Positions 29,334 to 38,696 of a stretch of 64,000 nucleotides of DNA are shown here, piece after piece; position 1 is the stretch's first letter; each line of letters opens with the position of its first letter. The translations under genes and the position numbers were made by a program. The DNA lies in contig QCJM01000003.1 in the NCBI GenBank assembly GCA_003216035.1, forward strand, positions 113,118-177,117, given 5' to 3'. Origin of the DNA: Prochlorococcus sp. AG-409-B13 (GTDB lineage: Bacteria > Cyanobacteriota > Cyanobacteriia > PCC-6307 > Cyanobiaceae). The notes under the pieces were generated by a model. The model worked only from the letters and a program-made list of their open reading frames with translations. It had not been told where the DNA came from and ran no database searches.

Positions 29334-29915
29334 ATGGTTCAAATTACTTCCATTTGCAGGTTAACGGTTCTAACCGGCCCTAGTGGAGTTGGGAAGGGCA
29401 CCTTGGTGAGGCTTCTTTTAAAGCGATATGAAGAAATTTGGATGTCAGTATCAGCAACTACAAGGCTTCCAAGGGAAGGAGAAAAAGATGGTGAGGATTA
29501 CTTTTTTTTGACAAGAGATCGTTTTGTTGAATTAATTCAGGATCAAGGTTTTCTTGAATGGGCAGAATTTGCTGGAAATTCTTATGGGACCTTAAGTAGG
29601 CCTGTTCACCAAAAGTTATCTGAAGGTAGGCCGGTTTTGCTGGAGATCGAACTGGAAGGTGCTAGGCAAGTGAGGAAGAACTTTCCAGAAGCATTGCTAA
29701 TATTTATTGCTCCACCAACTTTTGAGGAGCTTGAGAGTCGCATTCGTGGGCGAGCTACTGATACGGAACAAGCTATTCAAAGTCGTTTGGCAAGAGCTAG
29801 AGAAGAACTAATGGCAAAGGACGAGTTTGATGTTGTTGTAATTAATGATGATATTCAAGTTGCATTAATGGAATTAGAGAGAAATATGGGGTTGACTTTT
29901 AGGAAAGATGAGTAA
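29334..29915 (+). CDS. gmk: guanylate kinase
   Basis: A 193-residue P-loop kinase: [14 protein letters not shown] (residues 12-25), then [20 protein letters not shown] with the GMP-binding loop, and [12 protein letters not shown]. It phosphorylates GMP to GDP. Length is normal. The 3' end faces psaJ, with a strong hairpin terminator between them. Confidence 0.95.
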   Translation: MVQITSICRLTVLTGPSGVGKGTLVRLLLKRYEEIWMSVSATTRLPREGEKDGEDYFFLTRDRFVELIQDQGFLEWAEFAGNSYGTLSRPVHQKLSEGRPVLLEIELEGARQVRKNFPEALLIFIAPPTFEELESRIRGRATDTEQAIQSRLARAREELMAKDEFDVVVINDDIQVALMELERNMGLTFRKDE

Positions 29916-29958
29916 AGAAAAAGGATTTAAGCTTTAATTTGAAAAATAATTGTAAAAA

Positions 29959-29983
29959 AAAAGGTCCCGAAAGGGACCTTTTA
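29959..29983. terminator. bidirectional intrinsic terminator between gmk and psaJ
   Basis: A-tract, then AAGGTCCC, GAAA loop, GGGACCTT and TTTT form an 8-bp or longer GC-rich stem flanked by A-run and T-run. It lies between convergent gmk and psaJ and can serve both strands. This is the only textbook intrinsic terminator I see in the window. Confidence 0.85.
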
Positions 29984-30027
29984 ATAAAGCTCTTGATTGA
30001 GATCTGATTTGTCTCAAACTTATATTT

Positions 30028-30192
30028 TTAGAAGCCGCCAGTTAGAGGATGGAACAGGAGGTCTGGATGAAAACGTTGGAATTCAACTAGATAGCCTGCT
30101 GTGAATAGTACCCAGCCTGCACCAACTACGGGGACTGATCTGAAGATCTTGTGCTTATCGTAGTAAGGGCCTTTATGTGGGGAATTTGACAT
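30028..30192 (-). CDS. psaJ: photosystem I subunit IX (PsaJ)
   Basis: A 54-residue small protein: an N-terminal HKIFRSVPVVGAGWVLFTAG segment is the single helix, and the C terminus VEFQRFHPDLLFHPLTGGF carries the conserved EFQRFHPDLLFHPL PsaJ block. It binds PsaF and chlorophyll in photosystem I. The N-terminal tail (SNSPHKGPYYD) is longer than in the 40-44-residue forms. It follows psaF by 62 bases, the usual order. Confidence 0.93.
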   Translation of the reverse strand: MSNSPHKGPYYDKHKIFRSVPVVGAGWVLFTAGYLVEFQRFHPDLLFHPLTGGF

Positions 30193-30254
30193 GACTAATA
30201 AATAGGTGCTTTGGAGGTAGGTGTTTTTTTGAGGGTTGTTGTAGGAGCTTAACT

Positions 30255-30800
30255 TTAGCGAGGTGACACAGTGATGTTGTTGTCACTTTCACGTAGTTCT
30301 CCACTCTTACCTTCTTTATCTGCCTCAAGGGGCCATTGAGCGCCTTTGACCAATGCAATCCTGAGGATGTCAGGATCTAGGAAGATCTCTTTATCTGCAG
30401 CATCTTTAGATGCTCTAGAAAGCTTGAGGTATTCCCTGCCTGACCAGCCAATAATTCCAGCAACATAGAGGAAAATATGTCCTGGGATAAGGACGTCACC
30501 TTCGTGACCTCTATTTGCGGCAGCTCCAAACGGTTCGATTGTAGGAGCAACTATTAGATGTGGGAGGCCATCATCACCACATGAGGCTTGGCCATAACGC
30601 TCAAATCTGGCAATTGCCTGAGGAGTCGATGCAGAATTAGCACGTTCTTGAAAACGAGCATTTTCTGAGCATTGGGTAAGACCAGTAGCAGTGAATGTGG
30701 TGCTATCTCGGTCTGGATTTAACTCTGGCCCAGCGTTAGCTATAGGCGCTAACCCGAGTACCAGGAAAGCCGATAGCAGAAAGGCGAAGAGACGACGCAT
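30255..30800 (-). CDS. psaF: photosystem I subunit III (PsaF)
   Basis: A 181-residue protein with a 23-residue cleavable signal (ending ANA), a lumenal domain containing [17 protein letters not shown] with its cysteine, and a C-terminal helix followed by a charged tail. PsaF docks plastocyanin or cytochrome c6 to photosystem I. It shares a short divergent promoter gap with tsaD that contains a 17-base hairpin motif. Confidence 0.95.
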   Translation of the reverse strand: MRRLFAFLLSAFLVLGLAPIANAGPELNPDRDSTTFTATGLTQCSENARFQERANSASTPQAIARFERYGQASCGDDGLPHLIVAPTIEPFGAAANRGHEGDVLIPGHIFLYVAGIIGWSGREYLKLSRASKDAADKEIFLDPDILRIALVKGAQWPLEADKEGKSGELRESDNNITVSPR

Positions 30801-30820
30801 TAGTTCTACCCTTTTAAAGA

Positions 30821-30837
30821 CTGACCTATTTGGTCAG
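30821..30837. promoter_or_regulatory. 6-bp inverted repeat in psaF/tsaD intergenic gap
   Basis: CTGACC and its complement GGTCAG flank a TATTT loop, 20 bases upstream of the psaF ATG. It could be a transcript leader hairpin or a small operator. Function is guesswork; the motif itself is plain. Confidence 0.4.
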
Positions 30838-30876
30838 AGTGTCACACATCCAAGTTATATGAGATACAGCGACACC

Positions 30877-31947
30877 ATGCAAACAGTGCTCGCCCTCGAA
30901 ACAAGTTGTGACGAGTCTGCTGCAGCTGTGGTTCTTAGGGAGGGGGGCAAAATCAATTTATTGGCCAGTTCTATTGCTTCACAGGTGGAGGAGCATTCCA
31001 AATGGGGGGGAGTGGTACCTGAAATTGCTTCACGAAGGCATTTAGAGGCGCTTCCGTTTCTTATTAATAAAGTCTTGATCCAGGCAGATTGCAAGATTAA
31101 AGATTTAGATGCAGTTGCTTCAACCGTTGCTCCTGGGCTTTCAGGGGCTCTAATGGTCGGCTCTGTAACGGCTAGAACTCTTTCTGCATTACATGGGGTG
31201 CCATTTTTAGGAGTGCATCATTTAGAGGGTCATCTTGCATCTGTTTTCCTAACGAAAAAACCTCCAAAGTTTCCTTTCTTGGTTTTGTTGGTTAGTGGGG
31301 GACATACAGAGTTGATTTATGTGACCGAAGCTGGTCAATACCAACGAATGGGATATAGCCATGATGATGCGGCTGGTGAGGCCTTTGACAAGGTGGCACG
31401 TTTGCTTGGGCTTCCTTATCCAGGTGGACCAGCTATTGAAAAATTGGCTGAGGGTGGAGATCCCTTTAGGTTTTCTTTGCCAAAAGGACGAGTCTCTATC
31501 CCTGGAGGGGGGTTTTATCCATATGACTTTTCATTTAGTGGACTGAAAACAGCAATGCTACGCAAAGTGCAATCCCTAGAAGCATCTGACAAGTCACTTC
31601 CGATTAAGGATTTGGCTGCAAGTTTTGAGCAAGTTGTTGCTGAGGTTTTGGTTCAAAGGAGTTTCCTTTGTGCTCGAGATCAAGAAGTAAAGACCTTGGT
31701 TTTGGTGGGTGGTGTTGCAGCTAACAAGCGTCTCAGAGAGATGGTCTCCAAGGAAGCATTAAAAGAAGGTGTTGAGGTTCATTTGGCTCCAATGCAATTT
31801 TGTACTGATAATGCGGCCATGATCGGCGCAGCTGCCTTAATCCGCCTAGAATCAGGGGTAACTACTAGTTCTCTGGAGCTTGGCGTTTCACCTCGTTGGC
31901 CTTTAGATCAATCAGATCTGTTGTACCAGGCAAGCCCACCTTTCTGA
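30877..31947 (+). CDS. tsaD: tRNA threonylcarbamoyladenosine biosynthesis protein TsaD
   Basis: A 356-residue Kae1/YgjD-type protein: [14 protein letters not shown] at the start, the iron-binding HHLEGHLAS near residue 110, the nucleotide site [14 protein letters not shown], and a C-terminal [10 protein letters not shown]. It makes the t6A37 modification of ANN-decoding tRNAs with TsaB and TsaE. A longer frame reaches 30691 but overlaps psaF on the other strand, so the ATG at 30877 with the canonical N terminus is chosen. Confidence 0.95.
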   Translation: MQTVLALETSCDESAAAVVLREGGKINLLASSIASQVEEHSKWGGVVPEIASRRHLEALPFLINKVLIQADCKIKDLDAVASTVAPGLSGALMVGSVTARTLSALHGVPFLGVHHLEGHLASVFLTKKPPKFPFLVLLVSGGHTELIYVTEAGQYQRMGYSHDDAAGEAFDKVARLLGLPYPGGPAIEKLAEGGDPFRFSLPKGRVSIPGGGFYPYDFSFSGLKTAMLRKVQSLEASDKSLPIKDLAASFEQVVAEVLVQRSFLCARDQEVKTLVLVGGVAANKRLREMVSKEALKEGVEVHLAPMQFCTDNAAMIGAAALIRLESGVTTSSLELGVSPRWPLDQSDLLYQASPPF

Positions 31948-31981
31948 AAAAGATCTGAGGTCATTTCTCATTGAAAGAGTT

Positions 31982-32164
31982 ATGGATTCTGAATCTGAAA
32001 CTGAACCAGGAGCATTAGCTGAACCTGTTAGCAAAGGAGAATTGAACTCTTGGAGAAGAGGCTTTACTCCACAAGCTGAAATATGGAATGGAAGGATGGC
32101 TATGTTTGGCTTGTCTGTTGGTTTAAGTGCCTTGATTTTGGCTCATTGGTTAATTGGCCGATGA
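31982..32164 (+). CDS. hli: high-light-inducible protein (Hli/CAB-like)
   Basis: A 60-residue protein with the chlorophyll-binding one-helix motif EIWNGRMAMFGLSVGLS. The first 33 residues are polar and acidic. Hli proteins bind pigments and protect photosystem II and chlorophyll synthesis under excess light; Prochlorococcus genomes carry many copies. Located 34 bases after tsaD on the same strand, a possible read-through partner. Confidence 0.95.
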   Translation: MDSESETEPGALAEPVSKGELNSWRRGFTPQAEIWNGRMAMFGLSVGLSALILAHWLIGR

Positions 32165-32453
32165 ATAAAATAATTTTTCATTTGTGGGTTGCTTCCTTTT
32201 GATATCTTGAAAAAGCCCTTTACTTGAAATGGGCAAATAATCCTTTTCAAATCTAGAAGATTGACTTGGATAGAAAAAATACTATGCGTAACTAAGTTGT
32301 CTATAAGAAAATATAAATCACTTTTGAATTGTATTAGGCTTAGATCTTATTTTTGTTGGTTTTATTTTGTACTTAGCAGCTCCTTAGGAATCGCTATGTC
32401 CTTTCCCTGTCTTTGCTTAGCAAGTCCTAGGATCATGGAGTCTTCCTTCCCTT

Positions 32454-33566
32454 ATGAATGGTTCACCTCTAGTCACATTTGTTCTTGGTACTCGTCCAGA
32501 AGCTATTAAGCTTGCCCCAGTGATCAAAGAGTTTCAGGCTTGTTATGCTTTGAAGACTCGTGTCGTCATGACTGGTCAGCATAGAGAGATGGTGGCTCAA
32601 GTAATGAACTTATTTCGAATATATCCTGATCATGATCTAGATCTAATGACTTCAAGTCAGAGCCTCACACATATTACGTGCAAAATATTAGAAGGCTTAC
32701 GCTTAGAGTTTAATGAATTCGTACCTAATCTTGTCTTTGTACATGGGGATACTACTACAGCATTCGCAGCAGCTTTGGCGGCCTTTTATGAACAAGTAAT
32801 TGTATGCCATGTAGAGGCAGGTCTTCGTACAGATGATATATTTGATCCTTATCCAGAGGAATTAAATCGAAGGCTAATTTCTCAGTTAGCACATCTTCAT
32901 TTCGCACCCACAATTAAGTCGGAAGAGAACCTCAAGTCTTCTGGTGTTTTAGGTAAAGTATTTGTTACTGGAAATACAATTCTTGATGCAATAGCTTTGA
33001 TTGGTGATCAGTTGGATAAGGTTAAATTTCCTGGGCTTAGTTCAGCAAATTATCGTGTTCTATTGGCTACTGTTCATCGTCGAGAAAATTGGGGGAAACC
33101 TCTTATTGAAATTGCCAAGGGTTTTCTAAAGGTATTGGAACTTTATCGGGATACTGCTTTACTTTTGCCACTGCATCGAAATCCTATTGTTAGAGAGCCT
33201 CTTAAGGACCTGCTTGGTAATCATCCTCGAGTAGAACTTGCTGAACCTTTGGAATACTCCAGCTTATTGGCAGCATTAAAGGGATGCTCTTTATTACTAA
33301 CTGATTCTGGAGGAATGCAGGAGGAGGCTTTGGCTTTCGGTAAACCTGTTTTGGTACTTAGGCGGACAACTGAACGACCTGAGCTTATTAATGCTGGGTT
33401 GGCCTCTTTAGTAGGGCCGAGCTCTGAAAGCATCGTTGAAGAGGCATCTCGATGGCTCGAAGATCCTTTTGTGTACAAACCCTTGGGAAAACAACTAAAC
33501 CCATATGGAGATGGAAATGCAAGTAAACGTATCCTTGAAGCCAGTCTCGAATTACTTCACCTCTGA
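32454..33566 (+). CDS. wecB: UDP-N-acetylglucosamine 2-epimerase
   Basis: A 370-residue protein with the N-terminal VTFVLGTRPEAIKLAPVI, HGDTTTAFAAALAAF, the HVEAGLRT block, and the C-terminal LTDSGGMQEEALAFGKPVLVLR signature. It interconverts UDP-GlcNAc and UDP-ManNAc for cell-surface polysaccharide. Alone in a non-polysaccharide context. The last 62 bases overlap the start of the next gene. Confidence 0.93.
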   Translation: MNGSPLVTFVLGTRPEAIKLAPVIKEFQACYALKTRVVMTGQHREMVAQVMNLFRIYPDHDLDLMTSSQSLTHITCKILEGLRLEFNEFVPNLVFVHGDTTTAFAAALAAFYEQVIVCHVEAGLRTDDIFDPYPEELNRRLISQLAHLHFAPTIKSEENLKSSGVLGKVFVTGNTILDAIALIGDQLDKVKFPGLSSANYRVLLATVHRRENWGKPLIEIAKGFLKVLELYRDTALLLPLHRNPIVREPLKDLLGNHPRVELAEPLEYSSLLAALKGCSLLLTDSGGMQEEALAFGKPVLVLRRTTERPELINAGLASLVGPSSESIVEEASRWLEDPFVYKPLGKQLNPYGDGNASKRILEASLELLHL

Positions 33567-34089
33567 GGCATCTTTTAGTTCATGTGGTCGTTATAGATGG
33601 TGGCTTAAGCGAATTCTTAGAAGTAAGGGAAGAACTTTGTTGTACATAGGTTTAAATCCATCTTTGGCTAATGCCTATAACGATGACCCAACGCTAAGGA
33701 GGCTTTTAGGCTTTTGTGATAGCTGGGGGTATGGGAAGCTTGTAGTTGCTAACTTGTTCGCCAGAGTATCTAAATCCCCTTCGGAACTTAGGCATTCATC
33801 TGATCCAATTGGGGCAGAAAACGATTCTTACCTCACTTTTTTTGCTAGATATTGGGCAAATAGTCCGTTTTGGGATCTTTGGCTTGGCTGGGGAGCTGGT
33901 GGATCTCTTAAAAAAAGAAATCTTCAAGTCTTAAGTCTGTTGGACATCTATTTCATTGAACGTTCAAAACTTTGTCCTAATGCCTTTGGCCCATTGGCAA
34001 TTGGCTTTACTTCGCAAGGACATCCTCGCCATCCGTTGTATTTACCTAGAAGTGCTGTCCTTAAATCAATTCACTGGATAGCGGGATAA
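33505..34089 (+). CDS. DUF1643 family protein
   Basis: A protein of 175-194 residues; start may be ATG 33505, 33511, 33517 or TTG 33535, all inside wecB in another frame. The conserved core LLYIGLNPSLANAYNDDPTLRR and GKLVVANLFARVSKSP is clearly DUF1643. Function unknown. The long overlap with wecB argues for translational coupling or for the latest start. Confidence 0.82.
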   Translation: MEMEMQVNVSLKPVSNYFTSEASFSSCGRYRWWLKRILRSKGRTLLYIGLNPSLANAYNDDPTLRRLLGFCDSWGYGKLVVANLFARVSKSPSELRHSSDPIGAENDSYLTFFARYWANSPFWDLWLGWGAGGSLKKRNLQVLSLLDIYFIERSKLCPNAFGPLAIGFTSQGHPRHPLYLPRSAVLKSIHWIAG

Positions 34090-34138
34090 GCTCATTTCAT
34101 CTTTGAAGAGTCACTAGAGTGTTTGAAAAATACAAGAC

Positions 34139-34163
34139 ATCCCCCTAACTTCTTTTAGGGGAT
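34139..34163 (+). terminator. hairpin after DUF1643 gene, candidate terminator
   Basis: CCCCTAA, a CTTCTT loop and TTAGGGG form a 7-bp stem about 50 bases after the DUF1643 stop. There is no long T-run on the plus strand after it, so the terminator call is tentative. Confidence 0.45.
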
Positions 34164-34369
34164 TGATCTTGAAGATTGAGTCTTCAGAGTTAAAGAATTT
34201 AATTCCACTACCTTTTGGGGGCTTATGTAGTTATATAGGGGAATAGTTAATGCCTCCCTAATTGGTGGATTAGCAAAAGTGCTACTTAATGAGATGGAGG
34301 GCGAATTTTTGTTATTGCGCTCATCATCAAGTTTTTTAATTAGGGCCGAACTTTTGTTCGTAACTCTCT

Positions 34370-35638
34370 ATGACTCCTGAGCGGTTGGGGCTGCTCTGGG
34401 GCATAACCGTTTTCGCGGGAGCGGGAGCAAGGCTTTTGGCGGCTATTTCTGGTTTGCCTGGGGTCGTATTACTGCTGCTTTCAGGTCTTCTTATTGGGAG
34501 ATCTGGTCTTGGTTTGGTTGAGCCCCTTGACTTGGGACAGGGGATTGAGACGATTGTTGGACTTTTGGTGAGTCTTGTTCTGTTTGATGGAGGGCTAAAC
34601 CTTCGCCTTCCAGGAGACACCATAAAGGCCACGGTATTGCGAATTTCTCTTATAAGACTTGTAGTGTCTTTGGCTGCTGGTCTTCTTGCTGCACATTGGT
34701 TTGCTGGCTTGGGTTGGCCGGTTGCATCTGTTTATAGCGCGATTGTTTTAGCTACTGGGCCCACAGTGGTAACCCCTCTTGTTCAACAGATTCGCCTTGC
34801 CTCGCCTTTGGGAGATGTCCTTGAGGCTGAGGGTTTGGTACTTGAACCAGTCGGTGCTGTACTCGCTTTGTTGTTGTTGGAGTTGTTGGTTGGAGATTTG
34901 CACGGGTGGAGAGAAGTAGCCCTAGGCCTCTTCGCAAGATTGGGTGGAGGTGTATTTATAGGTTGCCTTGCAGGTTGGGTCCTTTCGGAAGGTTTGAAGC
35001 GAGTAGGGCCTAATTCTTCAGTGGGACTAAGGTTGCAAATCACTCTTGGAGTGCTTTTTCTCTTATATGGCTTATGCGAATGGCTTTTGCCTGAATCAGG
35101 TTTGCCTGCTTCTGTCGCTGCTGGATTTGTCGTTGGTCGCAGGCCTGCAACAGAGGCAAATCAATTAGATCAGTTAATTAGAGAACTTGCTCAGCTCGCA
35201 ATAACAATGTTGTTCCCCTTATTGGCGGCAGATGTTTCATGGGCAGAATTAAGTCCCCTTGGTTGGGGAGGTATTACTTGTGTGCTGTTTTTAATGTTGG
35301 TGGTGCGCCCTGTTGCTGTAAGTCTTGCCACTATTGGCCTTCCTTTGGACATTCGGCAGAAATTGTTCTTGGGATGGTTGGCTCCACGAGGAATCGTAAC
35401 TGCAGCTGTGGCCTCTCTTTTTGCAATTAGACTTGAACAAGCAGGAGTACTTGGTGCAGGTCGACTTCAGGGATTGGTATTCCTTACAATCCTTATGACT
35501 GTTGGAATACAGGGACTTACAGCTAAGCCACTTGCTCAGGCATTGGGTTTGCTAGCAAATGAAGATGAATTAATGCAGAAAGATGCCTTAGACCCTGCTA
35601 ATAAGTCGCTTCCTGTCCTTACCGATTCGAGCCAATAG
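34370..35638 (+). CDS. Na+/H+ or cation:proton antiporter (CPA1/NhaP type)
   Basis: A 422-residue protein with about twelve membrane segments. [12 protein letters not shown] near residue 66 and [16 protein letters not shown] near residue 130 fit the NhaP family ion-binding segments, and [18 protein letters not shown] carries the C-terminal conserved Arg. It probably balances cytoplasmic Na+ and pH. It overlaps the convergent gltX by 51 bases. Confidence 0.88.
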   Translation: MTPERLGLLWGITVFAGAGARLLAAISGLPGVVLLLLSGLLIGRSGLGLVEPLDLGQGIETIVGLLVSLVLFDGGLNLRLPGDTIKATVLRISLIRLVVSLAAGLLAAHWFAGLGWPVASVYSAIVLATGPTVVTPLVQQIRLASPLGDVLEAEGLVLEPVGAVLALLLLELLVGDLHGWREVALGLFARLGGGVFIGCLAGWVLSEGLKRVGPNSSVGLRLQITLGVLFLLYGLCEWLLPESGLPASVAAGFVVGRRPATEANQLDQLIRELAQLAITMLFPLLAADVSWAELSPLGWGGITCVLFLMLVVRPVAVSLATIGLPLDIRQKLFLGWLAPRGIVTAAVASLFAIRLEQAGVLGAGRLQGLVFLTILMTVGIQGLTAKPLAQALGLLANEDELMQKDALDPANKSLPVLTDSSQ

Positions 35639-37018
35639 TCCCCAGGTTGTAATTAAATCAGGACCATTCATTGTTCCAAGAAGTGCTGCTCTGAGACTTT
35701 TCATCAGTAAACCTTTTTTAATGCCTGCGGAATTAGCAGTGATTGCAAGGATTTCTTTAGCCTGATTACTTTGAATTCCATCCCAAGGGGTTTTATCTAG
35801 TTGGATTAAAAGTTCCTTAATTGATTCTTTGGCTCCTTCTTGTTGTAGTTGTTTATTTCCGTCTTCTTGCAGGGTTGGTTCTTCAAAAAAAGGACTTGCC
35901 TGATTTAAGCCATCTTTAATTAAAATAAGAGATGGGCGAAGTAGTTCTACAAGTTTTATGCACCAGTCCTTGGGAGGTAATTGCCATCCTGATTGCACCC
36001 ACAGGGGACTAAGATTTTTCAGTAGAACCTCATTAGACCAACCATGAATCACTTGAGCATTTAGCCAATTCAGCTTGTCCCAGTCAAATTTTGCACCAGC
36101 TTTATTTACTCGTTCAAAACTAAAGGCCTTTGCTGCTTCTTGAAGAGTAAACCGCTCTTCCATTCCTTCTGGAACAGACCAACCCAAGAGGGCCATATAA
36201 TTGACAAGGGCTTCTGATGTATATCCCAATTCCTGGAAATCATTGATAGAAGTTACTCCATCCCTTTTTGAAAGTTTTCGGCCTTCTTTATTAAGTATTA
36301 GAGGAGTATGGGCGAACTTAGGGATATTTAGCTTCATAGCCTTATACAAAAGGATTTGCTTGGCTGTGTTGGCTATGTGATCTTCCCCACGGATTACGTG
36401 CGTGATTCCCATCGCTGAGTCATCACTGACAACAGCAAGGTTGTAAAGGGGCTCGCCGATTTCTTCGGCCGGGGCTCTTCTTGATATGACCATATCTCCT
36501 CCTAGATCTTCACCTTTCCATGACATGGGGCCGCGAATTAGATCGTCCCATTCAATAAAGGCCTCATTGTCTATTCGGAAACGGACTACAGCTGTTCTTC
36601 CTTTTTGTTTGAAGGCTTCTTGCTCATTTTGACTGAGATCTCTATGGCGGTTGTCATAACGAGGAGGTTTTCCTTGTGATTTCTGAGCGGCTCTCATTTC
36701 TTCTAGCTCTTCTTCTGTCGCAAAGCATCTGTATGCCAGCCCTTGATCAAGCAAGATTTTGATGTTGTCTTGATGAGCACTTAAGTTTTTGCTTTGTAAA
36801 ACTGGGGGTTCGTCCCAGTTAATGCCAAGCCAATTCAACCCTTCGAGAATATTTTTTGTGTATTCGGATTTTGATCTTTCTTTGTCAGTGTCTTCGATCC
36901 GGACCAGAAAATCTCCTCCTAGATGACGGGCATATAACCAGTTGAATAGTGCGGTTCTTGCGGTCCCTATATGAAGGGTGCCCGTAGGACTAGGGGCAAG
37001 CCGAACTCTTACCTTCAA
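35588..37018 (-). CDS. gltX: glutamyl-tRNA synthetase
   Basis: Class I synthetase: [21 protein letters not shown] with the HIGH-type motif (HIGT), and [12 protein letters not shown] as the KMSKS-type loop. Protein is 476 residues from TTG 37018. A longer frame upstream runs into tRNA-Asp, so it is rejected. In cyanobacteria GltX charges both tRNA-Glu and, before correction by GatCAB, tRNA-Gln; Glu-tRNA also feeds heme synthesis, of which hemL lies 7 kb away. Only 21 bases separate the start codon from the tRNA. Confidence 0.95.
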   Translation of the reverse strand: MKVRVRLAPSPTGTLHIGTARTALFNWLYARHLGGDFLVRIEDTDKERSKSEYTKNILEGLNWLGINWDEPPVLQSKNLSAHQDNIKILLDQGLAYRCFATEEELEEMRAAQKSQGKPPRYDNRHRDLSQNEQEAFKQKGRTAVVRFRIDNEAFIEWDDLIRGPMSWKGEDLGGDMVISRRAPAEEIGEPLYNLAVVSDDSAMGITHVIRGEDHIANTAKQILLYKAMKLNIPKFAHTPLILNKEGRKLSKRDGVTSINDFQELGYTSEALVNYMALLGWSVPEGMEERFTLQEAAKAFSFERVNKAGAKFDWDKLNWLNAQVIHGWSNEVLLKNLSPLWVQSGWQLPPKDWCIKLVELLRPSLILIKDGLNQASPFFEEPTLQEDGNKQLQQEGAKESIKELLIQLDKTPWDGIQSNQAKEILAITANSAGIKKGLLMKSLRAALLGTMNGPDLITTWGLLARIGKDRKRLISRV

Positions 37019-37039
37019 AGTTGTTCTCTGTATTGGGTA

Positions 37040-37113
37040 CGGGACCGACGGGGTTCGAACCCGCAACTTCCGCCGTGACAGGGCGGTGCTCTAACCAATT
37101 GAACTACGGTCCC
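37040..37113 (-). tRNA. trnD-GTC: tRNA-Asp (GTC)
   Basis: A 74-nt gene on the minus strand. GGGACCG pairs with CGGTCCC in the acceptor stem, anticodon loop CTGTCAC gives anticodon GTC, the T-arm contains GGGTTCGAACCCC, and the discriminator base is G as expected for Asp. No CCA encoded. The D-arm AGTTCAATTGGTTAGAGC is normal. Confidence 0.95.
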
Positions 37114-37445
37114 AGCGGTTTAGGCCTTCGGTGACTTACCTGATTGAGGCTGACCTATGTCGTGTACACGACGAATGAAGTATCAACCTAATCAGTACCT
37201 CACGTCAACTTGAAGGGGCGGTTATTGTGATGTCTTTAATTTCTTGTTAGTAATCGCAAATTTAAATTTGCTGAAGCTTTCATTCCAAGACTTATGGCAA
37301 TTCTTGATTTGCAGCAAGAATTGTTTCAAAAATGAAGGCCTATAAGACACCAGCCTTTGTAAGGCATCTTTATTTTTAGAAGTTCTTGGTAGGCAATAGT
37401 TTTTTGATATTGCTTAAGGTCAATATCAAAAAACTATTGACTGGT
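37114..37445. other. 332-bp gap between tRNA-Asp and the 62-aa gene
   Basis: Contains the promoter region of tRNA-Asp/gltX and the 19-bp AT-rich inverted repeat at 37394-37439. No ORF with coding character was found. Confidence 0.5.
37394..37439. terminator. 19-bp perfect AT-rich inverted repeat
   Basis: Arms 37394-37412 and 37421-37439 are exact reverse complements (caatagttttttgatattg as the left arm) with an 8-base loop. It begins 7 bases past the stop of the minus-strand 62-aa gene, so it most likely ends that transcript. It is longer and more AT-rich than a normal intrinsic terminator. Confidence 0.6.
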
Positions 37446-37634
37446 TCAAGGGCGGAATCCCGCTGGCTCTATTAGGCGCACTTGGTTTCCTCGAGCGGTA
37501 AATTCTCGTCCTTGATCGCTTTGGACGACCACTCTGCCTCCGGACTTAACTCGAATTACTCGTGCACGAACCCAACCGAGAGCGGCCGACTCGAGCACTT
37601 TCACGACATCACCAGGTTGAAGATCCAGCTCCAT
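37446..37634 (-). CDS. small basic beta-rich protein, hypothetical
   Basis: ATG 37634 opens 62 residues; a longer frame to 37700 would run into tRNA-Trp and is rejected. The sequence alternates short strand-like stretches (GDVVKVLE, WVRARVIRV, GRVVVQSD, FTARGNQVRL), which suggests an SH3/KOW-like barrel. Function unknown. Base composition is clearly more GC-rich than neighbours. Lies between tRNA-Trp and the inverted repeat on the same strand as rplS. Confidence 0.65.
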   Translation of the reverse strand: MELDLQPGDVVKVLESAALGWVRARVIRVKSGGRVVVQSDQGREFTARGNQVRLIEPAGFRP

Positions 37635-37670
37635 TATCAAAACTAGGAAAGTGCAGGTAGGGGCATCTGA

Positions 37671-37743
37671 CGCGCCGTGGAGGACTCGAACCCCCGACAT
37701 CAGGTTTTGGAGACCTGCGTTCTACCAACTGAACTAACGGCGC
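37671..37743 (-). tRNA. trnW-CCA: tRNA-Trp (CCA)
   Basis: A 73-nt gene on the minus strand: acceptor GCGCCGT/ACGGCGC, anticodon stem CAGGT with loop CTCCAAA giving anticodon CCA, T-arm GGGGGTTCGAGTCCTCC, and discriminator G. Lies 63 bases after rplS on the same strand. Confidence 0.95.
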
Positions 37744-37806
37744 ATTTGTAGACCAGCGGACTATCGCCTAGGGCGACGTCATTTGGATTGAACGGAGGCC
37801 TAGACC

Positions 37807-38292
37807 TCAGCGATCGAAGCGCTGCTTCACGCGGGTGGCTTTGCCCACCCGTTCCCGCAGATAAAAAAGCTTCGCTCTTCTTACTTTACCGCGGCGCTCA
37901 ACTTTTATGGAGGCCACTTGGGGGCTATGAAGCATGAATACTCTTTCTACCCCTATACCTTGAAAAATACGACGGACGGTAATTGTTTCATTTAGCCCTC
38001 CATGCCGTTTTGCGATCACAACACCTTCATAAGGCTGCACACGCTCTTTATTCCCTTCACTGATCCTCACTCCAACTCGGACAGTATCTCCGACATAGAT
38101 TTCTGGCAGATTGTTTTTTTGTTGTGCTGCCTCAAACTGACGAATTAGTTCTTCAGCACTAACTTTGAGATTTCCTTCTTGTGCTGAGTTTGTGGTTTTC
38201 AATTGATCTGAGGTTGACGTAGCTGCTTTAGCTTTAGTTGCGTCCTTCTCCGATTCCTCTTTGACAGAGGTGTCTTTAGAATCATCTTCCAT
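37807..38292 (-). CDS. rplS: 50S ribosomal protein L19
   Basis: A 161-residue protein from ATG 38292 (a frame extension of 8 codons is possible). The C-terminal 110 residues are typical L19: [29 protein letters not shown], then [35 protein letters not shown]. The first 50 residues are an acidic/Lys/Ser extension, longer than in most bacteria. L19 sits at the 30S-50S interface. Transcribed divergently from map across a 404-bp gap. Confidence 0.95.
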   Translation of the reverse strand: MEDDSKDTSVKEESEKDATKAKAATSTSDQLKTTNSAQEGNLKVSAEELIRQFEAAQQKNNLPEIYVGDTVRVGVRISEGNKERVQPYEGVVIAKRHGGLNETITVRRIFQGIGVERVFMLHSPQVASIKVERRGKVRRAKLFYLRERVGKATRVKQRFDR

Positions 38293-38696
38293 CCCAGCTC
38301 CGGCTTGACTCAGCAAAGCACCATACTAACTTCTCGCTAATCAAAGGTTGACAGTTTTTGAGGTTTGCGATTTTGAAAGTGCTTTTATGAAAAAAGCTCA
38401 AGCCGATGAATAGCCTCTATAGAAGTTCTAGGTTATTGAGAAGCACTATTTAGATGTTCTGCTTGCGGTTTTTGGTATTTACCTGTATGCCTTCAATAGG
38501 GCGTGAAACCAAGTACCTAACTAATCCCCCTAATTTTTATTGAGGAGCAACTGCCTGACGCGAGGGGTGAATAGTGACTGAAACTGGAAGAATTATCCAC
38601 GGAGTCAGCAATCGATCAGGTTAGGTAAATAGAATCCATTTTTCGAATCGAAACGTCCACATTCATTGCGTAGCAACTGTTTTATCTTTGAGCACT
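38293..38696. other. 404-bp divergent gap between rplS and map
   Basis: Carries the promoters of rplS (minus) and map (plus). Nested complementary stretches between 38514 and 38627 (TACCTAAC/GTTAGGTA as outer arms) suggest a possible structured 5' leader for map. No tRNA or ORF was found. Confidence 0.45.

Noticed and set aside
30691..30876. Upstream extension of tsaD frame
   Set aside because: It overlaps psaF on the other strand and the canonical [14 protein letters not shown] start is at 30877.
32261..32509. 82-residue plus-strand ORF before wecB
   Set aside because: Composition is Cys/Ser/Phe/Trp-heavy like translated noncoding AT-rich DNA and it overlaps the wecB start.
37019..37066. 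Upstream extension of gltX frame
   Set aside because: It would translate through the tRNA-Asp gene; the HIGH-motif protein starts naturally at TTG 37018.
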